From an uncultured Bacteroidales bacterium (lineage in GTDB: Bacteria > Bacteroidota > Bacteroidia > Bacteroidales > P3): a stretch of 34,599 bases of DNA. Under the pieces are notes generated by a model. The model ran no database searches, was not told where the DNA came from, and saw nothing but the letters and a program-made list of their open reading frames with translations. The stretch covers positions 1-34,599 of the forward strand of contig CAJOHZ010000027.1 in the NCBI GenBank assembly GCA_905234695.1. The letters are read 5' to 3'. The position numbers and the translations under genes were made by a program. Below, piece after piece: positions 16,312-24,785 of the stretch. Every line of letters begins with the position of its first letter. The first letter of the stretch is position 1.

Positions 16312-17781
16312 TTATTTCAACTTGAACAACTGGGAACCGATGAGGTTGCCGTTGGCATAGAGCTGCATCTTGTAGGTGCCGGGCTGCAGGGTGATGTTGT
16401 CGGCCTTGTCCCACTGGATGGAGAAGGTGCGGGCCTCGCCCGTGAACTCTATCGACCGAGACATCGTGTAGGGCATCGGGGCACCGTCGATTTCGAACGT
16501 GGGGCACTCGGGGGCGCCGTTGCAGATCACCTGACCCTGGGCGTCCGTCAGGCAGGCATACAGCATCACCGTACCGGGGTCGACGACATAGTTGGTCAGT
16601 ATCATACCTTCGATGCGGATGCAGGTGACCGACGCGGCGCGGTTGGTCTCCTTGCCCACATTGTTGGAGATGCGTTTGAGGGAAGTGACCGCGAGGTCCT
16701 TGGTCACCAGCATGGAGGCGCGGTTCACCTTCAGCGTCAGACGGGCGTTGTCCAAGGCGTTGCGCTCGGCATTCTGGCGCATGGTCACCACCTCGCCGCG
16801 CAGGCTGTCGTTCTCGTGGCGCAGTTTCGTGTTCTCTTCACGCAGCTGGGCGATTTCGGCGGCATAGCTGTCGCACAGATCCTGCAGTTCGGTGAGTTTC
16901 TTGTTGACGGAGCCTTTGGACTTGGCCTGTTTGGCAGCTTCGGACTTGGCGGCAGCGGCCTGCTTCTCGGCCTCGGCAGCCTGTTTCTCGGCTTCGGCCA
17001 CACGCTTCTCGGCTTCGGCCACAAGGGCTTTCTGCTCCTCAAGTTCTTTGCGCAGGCGGTCTATCTCCTGCTGCTGGCTCTGTACCTGGTCTTGCAGCTG
17101 CGACACCTGGGCAATATACTCCATGTTGGCCTGGGTGGTCTGGTCGCCCTGCACCTGCTGGGTCATGAGCCATGCCACCTGCGAGGTCAACGAGTCGTTG
17201 CGGTTGGTCAGACGCACATTCTCGTTGGTCAGCTTGGCAATGAGGTCGTCCTGATCGTCCACCTGCTGGCGCATACGCTCCAACGCCTTGCGGTCGCTGT
17301 TGGACATCGGCGTGCCTTCGGCGGTGTGCTTGCGGGCCGCTTCCTCTAGGTCTGCCAGCTTCTTGTCCTGCTCGGCCAGACGGTTCTCCAAGGTCTCAAT
17401 CTGTTTCTGCTTTGCCTGCAACTCGGCCGACTGGCGGGAAATCTCCTCAACCTCGGCTTTCGACGGGGCGGCAGCCACGGTGGTGGCGGGAGCGGCGGAG
17501 GCCTTGTTCTTGGCCTTGGCGGCCTTCAGCTGGCGGATGAGGCTTTCAATCTCACGGGCCTGCGACTGGATGGCGCTGTCCTTCTCGGCCAGCAGCGAGG
17601 TGTAGTTCTCATAGTCGCTCTGCATCTGCTGGTGTTCGAGCATGATTGCGTTCAATCGGGCCTCCATCGCCTCTATTTCTTCATCATTCGAGGGGTTATT
17701 GTCGCACGAAACGAGGCTTGCAGTGGCCAAAAAGGCACACGCCAGCAACCCCCAAAACATTTTCTTTGTATTTGTTTTCAT
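16312..17781 (-). CDS. Coiled-coil lipoprotein with C-terminal beta domain
   Basis: 489 aa. The signal peptide ends in a lipobox (ATASLVSC), followed by an acidic DNNPSNDEE linker, so the protein is probably a periplasmic or outer-membrane lipoprotein. Residues ~30-360 are long heptad-like helices with an Ala/Glu/Lys repeat (AEKRVAEAEKQAAEAEKQAA). The final ~130 residues change to a beta-rich domain (MLYACLTDAQGQVICNGAPE, PGTYKMQLYANGNLIGSQLF). The design resembles a rod with a globular head, such as envelope spacer or cell-wall-associated proteins. I do not recognise the family. It is the first gene of the murL-murD2-M20-C69 run and has a divergent promoter. Confidence 0.75.
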   Translation of the reverse strand: MKTNTKKMFWGLLACAFLATASLVSCDNNPSNDEEIEAMEARLNAIMLEHQQMQSDYENYTSLLAEKDSAIQSQAREIESLIRQLKAAKAKNKASAAPATTVAAAPSKAEVEEISRQSAELQAKQKQIETLENRLAEQDKKLADLEEAARKHTAEGTPMSNSDRKALERMRQQVDDQDDLIAKLTNENVRLTNRNDSLTSQVAWLMTQQVQGDQTTQANMEYIAQVSQLQDQVQSQQQEIDRLRKELEEQKALVAEAEKRVAEAEKQAAEAEKQAAAAKSEAAKQAKSKGSVNKKLTELQDLCDSYAAEIAQLREENTKLRHENDSLRGEVVTMRQNAERNALDNARLTLKVNRASMLVTKDLAVTSLKRISNNVGKETNRAASVTCIRIEGMILTNYVVDPGTVMLYACLTDAQGQVICNGAPECPTFEIDGAPMPYTMSRSIEFTGEARTFSIQWDKADNITLQPGTYKMQLYANGNLIGSQLFKLK

Positions 17782-17846
17782 TATTGTTATGTAATTTTGA
17801 TTCTTGTTTTGTGACTATTTTTATCTGCTATTTCGAATATTTTGTG

Positions 17847-17873
17847 TACTTTTGTATTCAAATTGCAAAAGTA
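17847..17873. promoter_or_regulatory. Divergent pair of -7 boxes in mirror arrangement
   Basis: TACTTTTG on the plus strand (17847-17854) and its inverse complement CAAAAGTA (17866-17873) form an inverted repeat 11 nt apart. The plus box serves the outer-membrane protein gene at 17917; the minus box serves the coiled-coil lipoprotein gene starting at 17781. Neither has a clear TTTG at -33. The two polymerases could not bind at the same time. Confidence 0.6.
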
Positions 17874-17916
17874 ACCATTTTTTTTTGATTAGACACCTTT
17901 TTCGCGAAAAAAAAGT

Positions 17917-18774
17917 ATGAGGCCCCTCTTTGCCCTCCTCCTCGCCACCCTCTTGATCCTCCTTCCGCCCTCCCGCGGTACGGCGGCAGCCCAATCTCTG
18001 CCCGACAGCACACAGCAGTCGGCAAGAGGCACTTCCGTGCGTATCGGGATGCATTCCGGAGGCAGCTACGGGATGTGGCGCGACCTTGGGGCTTCGCCCC
18101 GCTCCTACCACGGCATCGAGCTCCGGCCGGGGCTCACCGTGGCCGTCGACCTGCCACGGTGGCGGTTCCATGCCGCCTCCGCCTTCACCGTCGGAGCCTA
18201 CGGGTGGCATGGGGCGTCGCTCAACGTCGACTGCTTCGGAGGACAGTCGGTATCCGCTATCGAGGCGTGGCGGCTCTGCCTTGCCCGCCACCGCTGGGAA
18301 CTCTGGGGCGGTGCCGCCCTCGGCAACACCGCCGACCTGCGCTACAGCCGCCTGCTGGGAAACGCCGCCGTGGGGGTGTCCGACTTCGCCACCCTCTCGC
18401 TGGCCGCCCGCGCCGAATACCGCCTGCCCCACTGGCAGTTCCATGGCGACCTCGCATTCACGCCTGCCGCCCTGACCCTACGGCCGGGCTACGCCTATAT
18501 CGCCAACTACGACCGCGACATCCACAACCCTGTGGCCAATACCTTTGAGCAGTACCACTGGTACCTTGTCGGGGCCTGCGGGCTTGCCACCGACATCGGG
18601 GTCACCCTGCTGCTGCCCAACGGCAACCGCATCGGCGTCTCCTACCTGTGGCATCACCTCACCTCCCGCACCGCAGCGGAGGTCCCCCACAGGTTCGACC
18701 AGGCGTCGCACACGCTCTCCCTCAGCCTGGAGTTCTCCCTCAGCCGTCCCCAACCCAACACCCCTGCCCTATGA
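17917..18774 (+). CDS. Outer-membrane beta-barrel protein of unknown function
   Basis: 285 aa with a signal peptide (LFALLLATLLILLPP, cleavage near AAAQ). The mature part alternates aromatic and small residues in amphipathic strands (WRFHAASAFTVGAYGWHGAS, YRLPHWQFHGDLAFTPAALT), as in small Bacteroidota barrels; the C-terminus is Pro-rich rather than ending in Phe. It is the first gene of an operon in which each gene overlaps the next by ATGA (18771-18774). The run with an S41 peptidase and a PEP-synthase-like protein is unusual, and the function is unknown. Confidence 0.72.
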   Translation: MRPLFALLLATLLILLPPSRGTAAAQSLPDSTQQSARGTSVRIGMHSGGSYGMWRDLGASPRSYHGIELRPGLTVAVDLPRWRFHAASAFTVGAYGWHGASLNVDCFGGQSVSAIEAWRLCLARHRWELWGGAALGNTADLRYSRLLGNAAVGVSDFATLSLAARAEYRLPHWQFHGDLAFTPAALTLRPGYAYIANYDRDIHNPVANTFEQYHWYLVGACGLATDIGVTLLLPNGNRIGVSYLWHHLTSRTAAEVPHRFDQASHTLSLSLEFSLSRPQPNTPAL

Positions 18775-19799
18775 AACGATGCCTGCCCCTGATACTGTCA
18801 TGCCTGCTCTTCGCCTCGTGCGAGAAGCTCCTTATGCCCGACGACAGCCCCACCACCGCCACGGCCACCTTCGACTACCTGTGGCACCAGATGGACGAGC
18901 GCTACTCCATGTTCGATGTCAAGCAGGTGGACTGGCAGGCCGTCTACGACAGCCTGCGCCCCAAAGTGTACGACGGCATGAAGAGCGACAGCCTCTTCAC
19001 CGCCTGCGCCGCCATGCTCAACACCCTCCACGACGGCCATGTCAACCTCTTCAACTCCTACAACACCTCGCACTCCGACTCCATCTACTACCGCTTCTAT
19101 GCCGACGACGACATTGACGTCGACGCGCTGGTGCTCACCTACCTCACCCCCGGCTACCGCACCACCGGCGGCATGGCCCACGCCCCACTTCGCGACGGAC
19201 AGGTACTGTATATCCGCTATGCCTCTTTCGGCAGCGCCATCGGCGTCAGCCAGTTCCGCCACATCATCCACAGCTACCCCAACGCCCGGGGCATGATTCT
19301 CGACATGCGCGGCAACGGAGGCGGCGACCTCTCAAACGTACACAATATCCTCAGTCTCATGCCGTCGCATGGACAGAAACTCTACAGCAGCCAAATCAAG
19401 TCGGGCCCCGGCCGCAACGACTTCACCCCGCTGGCCGACACCTACGCCCCCCAAGTGGCCGACAGCGATGCCTACACCCTGCCCGTCATCGTGCTCATCG
19501 ACCGCGGCTGCTTCAGCGCCACCAGCACCTTCGCCATCTGCACCCAAGCCTACGACAACATACGCCTCATGGGCGACACCACCTCCGGCGGCACAGGGCT
19601 CCCCACCATGGGCGTGCTGCCCAACGGTTGGCGCTACCGCTACTCCGTCACCCGCACCCTCGCCCTCAACGGTGCCAACTACGAGAACGGTGTGCCCCCC
19701 GACATCCCGTTGCGCCTCAACCGGCAGGCCGCCCTCGACAGCCGCCGCGACAACATCATCGATTCCGCCTGTAACATCATCCTAACTCCCCAACCATGA
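18771..19799 (+). CDS. S41-family peptidase lipoprotein
   Basis: 342 aa from the ATG overlapping the previous stop; the longer upstream frame is rejected because it lies inside the barrel gene. The signal peptide ends CLLFASC (lipobox), so it is lipid-anchored. S41 features are NTLHDGHVNL (~85-93, the tricorn-like DGH motif), LDMRGNGGGDLSNV (~178-190) and the nucleophile region DRGCFSATSTFA (likely Ser249), followed by GDTTSGGTGLP. No PDZ domain is evident, so it belongs to the short S41 group. It is translationally coupled on both sides (ATGA overlaps), pointing to co-production with the barrel protein and the PEP-synthase-like protein. Confidence 0.87.
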   Translation: MKRCLPLILSCLLFASCEKLLMPDDSPTTATATFDYLWHQMDERYSMFDVKQVDWQAVYDSLRPKVYDGMKSDSLFTACAAMLNTLHDGHVNLFNSYNTSHSDSIYYRFYADDDIDVDALVLTYLTPGYRTTGGMAHAPLRDGQVLYIRYASFGSAIGVSQFRHIIHSYPNARGMILDMRGNGGGDLSNVHNILSLMPSHGQKLYSSQIKSGPGRNDFTPLADTYAPQVADSDAYTLPVIVLIDRGCFSATSTFAICTQAYDNIRLMGDTTSGGTGLPTMGVLPNGWRYRYSVTRTLALNGANYENGVPPDIPLRLNRQAALDSRRDNIIDSACNIILTPQP

Positions 19800-22450
19800 A
19801 GATACTCATCCGCGCCAGTTACCCCAACTACAATATGGTGTGCCGCTATGCCCAGGACGGCCCCGAAGTGTTCAACCGCAACGTCGACGACGCCGACAAC
19901 GTACTCGAAGGCAACAAGCCCGGCACCGTCATCTATACCCTCGACGGCGAGACCACCCGCCGCGAGTTCCCGCCCCGCTGGTACGACATGTACCTCCTGC
20001 TGAAATCCCGCGGCAAGGAGCAGGAGCAATACCTGAAGCTGCTGCTGGCCGAGAACGACGGCACCGCCACCCCCGCCCAGCGACAGGAGCTGTCCAGCCG
20101 CCGCCAGGCTTTCCGCGAAGAAATCATACACTATGTCAACAGCCATCCGCTACCGGCAAACGAAGAACTCATCACCGCCCTCACCGACGGCCAGTTCACC
20201 GACGACCAAATCAGCTATAAAGGGCGTATGCTGGTGGACCTGACGCACAACTGCTACCCCGTGCCCGACTTCGTCATCCTCACCGCCGAGTCGTTCCGCC
20301 ACCCCGAGCATCTGGAAGAGCGGCTGGCACAGGCCATCCGCTATCTGGAGATTATGACCAACAACCGGCTGGGCGACGGACGTCGCCCGCTGGTCTTCGC
20401 CATCCGCTGCGCCATGCCGCAGTACATCCCCGGCCTCATGCCCACCCTGCTCAACGTGGGGGTCACCCGCACCGCCTACGGCGCCCTGCGCCGCAGCCAC
20501 GGCGACAGCATGGCCAACCGCGTCTACCTCTCCACCCTCCACACCCTGTGCGAGATGCTGGGCATCGAACGCAAATACGAAATCTCCGACATCGAACTCG
20601 ACCCCGACAGCCAACAGCAGCGCATCGCCACCATGGAGCAGGAAATCCGCTCCACCCGCGACGACGGCGACCGACTGCTCACCGATGCCAGCTATCAGGC
20701 CCTCCAGCTCGTCAAGCACGTGCGCGCCTTCTATATCGACAACCAAGACCTTATCCTCACCTTCATGCAGGGCCGGCAGGCGCACCCCTCACTCATCCTC
20801 CAGCGCATGGTGTGGACCATCGGCAACGAGGAATCCTACCCGGGCGTGCTCTACAGCCGCCACAGCCGCACCGGCAAAGGCAGCCAAATCGAGAGCTACC
20901 GTAATATCTTCGGCGAGGAAATCATGACCGGCGACGTCACCTCCGACGACCGCGCCTACAACAACCGCGACGACATCAAAGACGAGTTCCCCGCCGTCTA
21001 CCACTTCCACCCGCTGCTCGCCAAAATCGAGGAACGCTACAAATCGCCCGCCACCATCGAATTCGCCGTTGAGACCCGCCCCCGCCGCGTGAGCCTCTTC
21101 TCCGTGCTGCAGCTCAACCGCTCCGAACTCACCGGCCGTGCGGCCCTTATCTCGGCCATCGACCTGCTGCGCGAAGGACGCATCCAGGAGCACGACGTCA
21201 TCGACATCATCAAGCCCTACCATCTGCGCCAGATTGTCTCGGCCGCCATCGACGACCGTTCCCTGCAACGGCTGCAGCTCTTCGGCAAGGGACTCAGCGT
21301 GCTGCCCCGCACCGCCATCTCCGCCGTGCTCTGCTTCACCATCGGCAAGGCCCGCGAAATCGCCGCCCGCGGCGAACAGGTATGCCTCTGTCAGGAGCGT
21401 TTCGTACCCGAGGACACCATCACCCTCAACGAGGTCCACGCCATCCTCAGCATGACCCCCGCCGCCATCCATGTCGTCACCGCCTGCCGCGGCTACGGCA
21501 TCCCCGCCCTGCTCGACCTCCACAACTACGGCATCCGCCACCGCTGCGAAAACGGCGTGCATACCCTCGTCAACCAAGAGGGACTGGAACTGCACGAACT
21601 CGACCATATCACCATCTCCAGCCGCCAGCAGACCATCTTCAAAGGCTCCGCCGACTTCAAGCCCGCCCGCTTCACCAAGTTCCTCCACGGCGACCCCGTC
21701 CGCCTCTCCGACGAGGAGCGGCAGTTCTTCCTCGAAATGAAGAGCGCCTACGAACGCTACCAGGAGATTATCACCAGCAAGCAGGCCTCCGTCATCGACG
21801 ATGTGGACAAACTGGCCCGCCTCATCCGACTGGAACTGCAAGACAAGCCCGATACCGCCAAGGGGCTCGTCAACAACTGGTTCAACGACCACGCCAACCT
21901 CTACCTGCAGCAAGTGCTCGAAAGCAAGATGGGGTCACACCAAGACCAGTCGCGCGTGTTCAACCTCCTCTCCCCTGCCCACAAGACCGAATTCCTGCGG
22001 ATGGCCGCCGACCGCTGCATACCGCAGCACCTCTCCGGCCTCAAGGCGGGCTCCTTCATGCTTGGCCGATTCATCTCCAAGCCCATGCCCACGGCCGTAT
22101 GGAACGGCCTCAGCGACACCCATGTGGCGTTCCTGCTCAACGAATACGTGCTGTACGAGAAATACCTCCATGTGCTGGAAGAGGTGGGCGAGATACGCCT
22201 GGCCCGCGCCCACAGCCGCATCGAGACCGAAGGCATCGACAATATGGTCATCCGCAATTTCGACCTCTACACCTTCGTGCCCCTCCTCTACTCCGCCCAC
22301 GACTGGCAGCTGGTCACCGCCAAACTGGAGACCATCGACCATCAGGACAACACCCACCTCCTCGTCGAGATGCTCTCCCGCCCCATCGACCAAATCTTCG
22401 ACCTCACCAAACCCTGGGTCAAAGCCGAAGTCGAATCCAAACTGCGGTAA
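19796..22450 (+). CDS. PEP-synthase/PPDK-like protein with phosphohistidine domain
   Basis: 884 aa, predicted cytoplasmic. Residues ~145-175 (LVDLTHNCYPVPDFVILTAE) recall the start of the nucleotide-binding domain of PEP synthase/pyruvate phosphate dikinase. The mobile phosphohistidine domain is visible around residue 559: IHVVTACRGYGIPALLDL aligns with SHAAVVARGWGKPCV of PPDK and keeps the His. Segment GVLYSRHSRTGKG (~345-357) resembles the ATP-grasp active region. The PEP/pyruvate TIM barrel of true PPDK is not recognisable in the C-terminal ~270 residues. It is therefore a PPDK-derived phosphotransferase of unknown acceptor, possibly analogous to glucan water dikinase or rifampin phosphotransferase. 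It is the last gene of the operon; no terminator is seen. Confidence 0.78.
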   Translation: MKILIRASYPNYNMVCRYAQDGPEVFNRNVDDADNVLEGNKPGTVIYTLDGETTRREFPPRWYDMYLLLKSRGKEQEQYLKLLLAENDGTATPAQRQELSSRRQAFREEIIHYVNSHPLPANEELITALTDGQFTDDQISYKGRMLVDLTHNCYPVPDFVILTAESFRHPEHLEERLAQAIRYLEIMTNNRLGDGRRPLVFAIRCAMPQYIPGLMPTLLNVGVTRTAYGALRRSHGDSMANRVYLSTLHTLCEMLGIERKYEISDIELDPDSQQQRIATMEQEIRSTRDDGDRLLTDASYQALQLVKHVRAFYIDNQDLILTFMQGRQAHPSLILQRMVWTIGNEESYPGVLYSRHSRTGKGSQIESYRNIFGEEIMTGDVTSDDRAYNNRDDIKDEFPAVYHFHPLLAKIEERYKSPATIEFAVETRPRRVSLFSVLQLNRSELTGRAALISAIDLLREGRIQEHDVIDIIKPYHLRQIVSAAIDDRSLQRLQLFGKGLSVLPRTAISAVLCFTIGKAREIAARGEQVCLCQERFVPEDTITLNEVHAILSMTPAAIHVVTACRGYGIPALLDLHNYGIRHRCENGVHTLVNQEGLELHELDHITISSRQQTIFKGSADFKPARFTKFLHGDPVRLSDEERQFFLEMKSAYERYQEIITSKQASVIDDVDKLARLIRLELQDKPDTAKGLVNNWFNDHANLYLQQVLESKMGSHQDQSRVFNLLSPAHKTEFLRMAADRCIPQHLSGLKAGSFMLGRFISKPMPTAVWNGLSDTHVAFLLNEYVLYEKYLHVLEEVGEIRLARAHSRIETEGIDNMVIRNFDLYTFVPLLYSAHDWQLVTAKLETIDHQDNTHLLVEMLSRPIDQIFDLTKPWVKAEVESKLR

Positions 22451-22458
22451 GCACATCC

Positions 22459-22513
22459 TATTCTCGGAAATTTGCAGAAATAACCGCTTTATTCTCAGAA
22501 ATTTGTATTTTTG
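22459..22513 (+). promoter_or_regulatory. Orphan promoter with a duplicated 16-nt element
   Basis: TATTCTCGGAAATTTG and TATTCTCAGAAATTTG (15 of 16 identical) are repeated 31 nt apart, and the second is followed by a -7 box TATTTTTG (22506-22513). The only downstream frame is a 16-codon ORF (MATTAIGPSIKEWPPL, 22548-22598). The element looks like the 5' end of a lost gene. The rest of the 176-bp gap holds nothing else I can identify. Confidence 0.4.
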
Positions 22514-22626
22514 CAGTTTATAACCAATCTCCGAATCCCTCCTGCAATGGCAACGACCGCCATCGGTCCCAGCATCAAGGAGTGGCCACCCTTGTGAGAT
22601 TTCTAATTTGGTGAATAAATATTTCT

Positions 22627-23019
22627 TTATATCCAAGGCGGCAAATCGCCCTCCGGCAGCACGGAGTCGATGATGTTGGGAGCGAAGTCGAACATGAAGT
22701 GTACTCGTTTCATACCATGGATTCCCTCCCACAGCTTGGCCTTCATCACCACGTCGCCCTGCTTCACCACGATGCCGTCATCTTTCCTCTTGCACATAAG
22801 GCCGGCTTTCGTGAGCACGGCCATCGCCTGGTCGGAGAAGTCATGCTTCTTTTTCATTACTTGTATAGCATAGATGCCCCATACAAGTACCGCCGCCCCA
22901 CCCGAGATGGCGAACCGCACCGTCATCTCCTCCACCATACCGACACCCAGCAGTGCGACGGTCATAATGATGGTGCAGATGACGCTCATGCGGACAAAGA
23001 TCGTGTTAGTGCTTTTCAT
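22627..23019 (-). CDS. Small membrane protein of unknown function
   Basis: 130 aa from the ATG at 23019. The longer frame to 23070 starts with TTG and overlaps the promoter -7 box, so it is rejected. Two predicted transmembrane helices (residues ~9-30, VICTIIMTVALLGVGMV, and ~34-52, FAISGGAAVLVWGIYAIQVM) are followed by a basic cytoplasmic region and a C-terminal domain (DFSDQAMAVLTKAGLMCKRK) ending DLPPWI. I do not recognise the family. Its promoter belongs to a three-copy family that also precedes the WYL gene and its truncated copy, so the genes may be regulated together. Confidence 0.65.
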   Translation of the reverse strand: MKSTNTIFVRMSVICTIIMTVALLGVGMVEEMTVRFAISGGAAVLVWGIYAIQVMKKKHDFSDQAMAVLTKAGLMCKRKDDGIVVKQGDVVMKAKLWEGIHGMKRVHFMFDFAPNIIDSVLPEGDLPPWI

Positions 23020-23046
23020 ACTCGGGTTGTGTTGGTTTGCTTGTTG

Positions 23047-23093
23047 GTTTTCGGCTGCAAAAGTACACAATACCTGCGCAGTCTTTTTGCGCC
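23047..23093 (-). promoter_or_regulatory. Promoter repeat, copy 1
   Basis: Minus-strand -7 box TACTTTTG (23058-23065) followed by GCAGCCGAAAAC. Just upstream is an inverted repeat (TGCGCA and TTGCGC arms). The same 47-nt arrangement recurs near 24,730-24,776 and 27,323-27,369. Confidence 0.6.
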
Positions 23094-23167
23094 AATGGGA
23101 GTTTGCATTTCAAACTATAAAAAATTGCCAGAAAATTACATTTAAAAATATAAAAAATCGTATATTT

Positions 23168-23198
23168 TTTGCATCTTCAAATATAAATTGTATCTTTG
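23168..23198 (+). promoter_or_regulatory. Promoter of the first AAA ATPase gene
   Basis: TTTG (23168-23171), 19 nt, TATCTTTG (23191-23198): a perfect match to the Bacteroidota consensus, 27 nt before the start at 23225. Confidence 0.8.
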
Positions 23199-23224
23199 CA
23201 ACAAAATAATAACATTGTTGTATT

Positions 23225-24430
23225 ATGGATACGTATGAATTACAGCCACTTTTTGACAATTATCATCGTAAGATTTCCAAAATAGATTTGCGATTCAAGC
23301 GCTACCTCTATTATCAAATCAACTGGGACAGCCGACTCATCGGCATCAAAGGTCCTCGCGGCGTGGGCAAGACCACCATGCTCTTGCAGCATATCCTGGA
23401 GAACTATGCCGACATCGACCAGACGCTATATGCATCGCTTGACGACCTCTGGTTTGCATCGCACTCTTTGATGGATCTTGTGGATTGGGCTTGGCAGCAT
23501 GGGGTTATGCGGCTGTATCTCGACGAGGTGCATCGCTACGACCAGTGGGCAGCAACGCTGAAAAACATCTACGACAGCTACCCCGACATGAGCATCATAT
23601 ATACCAGTAGTTCGCTGCTGATTATGGACAATGCCAAAGTGGATCTCTCGCGCCGTCAGACAGTCTACACACTTTATGGCATGTCGTTTCGTGAATACCT
23701 CATGCTGGAAGGAGTAATCTCCCTCGATGCCATTCCGCTCGAGGAGTTGCTGCAAGAACATGTGCGGCACGCCATGCGGATAACCAAGGCCATCAAAGTC
23801 GCTCCACTGTTCGAGGAATACCTGCATCATGGGTATTATCCTTTTTATAGAGAATCCATCGAGGATTTCCCCATGCGTCTTCGTGAGACGATATCGGTGG
23901 TGATTGATTCCGACTTGCCTGCTGTCGAAAATGTGTCCTTTGAGACCCTTCAGAAAGTCAAACGGCTTCTGATGATCATCAGCGAACGAGTACCATTCGA
24001 GCCCAATATGTCGGAGCTGTGGAAACAACTGGCTACCAACAACGAGTTGGGCTTGCGTATGCTTTATGCCCTCGACAAAGCTCAACTATTAGGGCTGTTC
24101 ACCGCCAATGCCAAGAGCTACAAGAATCTTGTAAAACCAGACAAAGTCTTTCTTGGCAATCCGAACCTCATGCATGTGCTCTGTTCCAATGTAGAAAAAG
24201 GCAATGAACGGGAAACCTTTTTCTTTAGCCAGTTGATGGTGATCGGCAATGTAAAATATCCCCGACGGGGCGATTTTCTTGTTGATGACAAATACCTGTT
24301 TGAGGTGGGCGGCAAGGGCAAGACCTTCGACCAGATTTCCGATGAGCCCGACAGCTTCCTGGCCCTAGATGATGTTGAAGTCGGTCACGGCAACCGTATA
24401 CCGTTATGGATGTTTGGATTGCTGTTCTGA
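23225..24430 (+). CDS. AAA ATPase of the DUF4143 type
   Basis: 401 aa. ATPase with Walker A GIKGPRGVGKTTML (~40-53), Walker B-like MRLYLDEVHRYDQW (~95-108) and sensor region IIYTSSSLL. The C-terminal half (LWKQLATNNELGLRMLYALD, KVFLGNPNLMHVL, GDFLVDDKYLFEVGGKGKTF) matches the DUF4143 pattern, a putative nuclease-like domain. This family is very abundant and multi-copy in Bacteroidota, with no agreed role; toxin-antitoxin-like or defence functions have been suggested. It has its own perfect promoter and is monocistronic. The codon use and surrounding GC are lower than in the core region to the left. Confidence 0.88.
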   Translation: MDTYELQPLFDNYHRKISKIDLRFKRYLYYQINWDSRLIGIKGPRGVGKTTMLLQHILENYADIDQTLYASLDDLWFASHSLMDLVDWAWQHGVMRLYLDEVHRYDQWAATLKNIYDSYPDMSIIYTSSSLLIMDNAKVDLSRRQTVYTLYGMSFREYLMLEGVISLDAIPLEELLQEHVRHAMRITKAIKVAPLFEEYLHHGYYPFYRESIEDFPMRLRETISVVIDSDLPAVENVSFETLQKVKRLLMIISERVPFEPNMSELWKQLATNNELGLRMLYALDKAQLLGLFTANAKSYKNLVKPDKVFLGNPNLMHVLCSNVEKGNERETFFFSQLMVIGNVKYPRRGDFLVDDKYLFEVGGKGKTFDQISDEPDSFLALDDVEVGHGNRIPLWMFGLLF

Positions 24431-24525
24431 CGGCAGCACCCTATTCATCGTCCTTTTTTTGTCTTGTTTTATATTTGTTATTGCATCTTAGAAATCGGTG
24501 CAAAAATAGCAATATTTTTTCAATT

Positions 24526-24577
24526 ATCGGCTCAAATCATAAAAAAACAGATAAATCCCACTCTTTTTTGAGCCGAT
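24526..24577. repeat. 11-bp perfect inverted repeat
   Basis: ATCGGCTCAAA (24526-24536) and TTTGAGCCGAT (24567-24577), with a 30-nt spacer. It lies in the 355-bp gap between two convergent ATPase genes and overlaps the upstream side of a minus-strand -7-like box (24501-24508). It may be a terminator, operator or end of a lost element. Confidence 0.5.
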
Positions 24578-24582
24578 TCGCA

Positions 24583-24702
24583 TCAACCATTCGTAATTCT
24601 TATTCTATTTTTTTCAGTTTTCACATTCATCCCAAATCTTCCCGATGCAAGGAGTTTGTCAAGTATCTTGTATCGTGTCTCGGCTTTCTTGTTTGCTGGC
24701 AT
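24583..24702 (-). pseudogene. Truncated copy of the WYL-regulator 5' end
   Basis: A 39-codon ORF begins MPANKKAETRYKILDKLLA, matching residues 1-19 of the WYL regulator at 27295 with one change (K6 for N6). It then diverges into unrelated sequence (SGRFGMNVKTEKNRIRITNG) and stops. Its promoter is also duplicated. It is a remnant left by duplication or by cassette insertion. A functional 39-aa peptide cannot be excluded. Confidence 0.75.
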
Positions 24703-24776
24703 AGGGGGGATGTGTTAATGTGTGATGTTGTTTTCGGCTGCAAAAGTACAAAGTCCCTGCGCAACTTATTTGCGCG
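24647..24776 (-). repeat. 130-bp direct repeat, copy A
   Basis: Matches 27240-27369 with about 8 mismatches in 130 and no gaps (about 94%). It contains the first ~18 codons of the WYL gene, its leader, the -7 box TACTTTTG and the GCGCAA/TTGCGC inverted repeat. It is in the same orientation as copy B, and 2.5 kb separates the two. Confidence 0.85.
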
Positions 24777-24785
24777 ACTCTTTAA

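Noticed and set aside
16306..17349. 347-aa plus-strand frame
   Set aside because: Antisense shadow of the coiled-coil lipoprotein; its Leu/Gly repeats mirror the Ala/Glu heptads.
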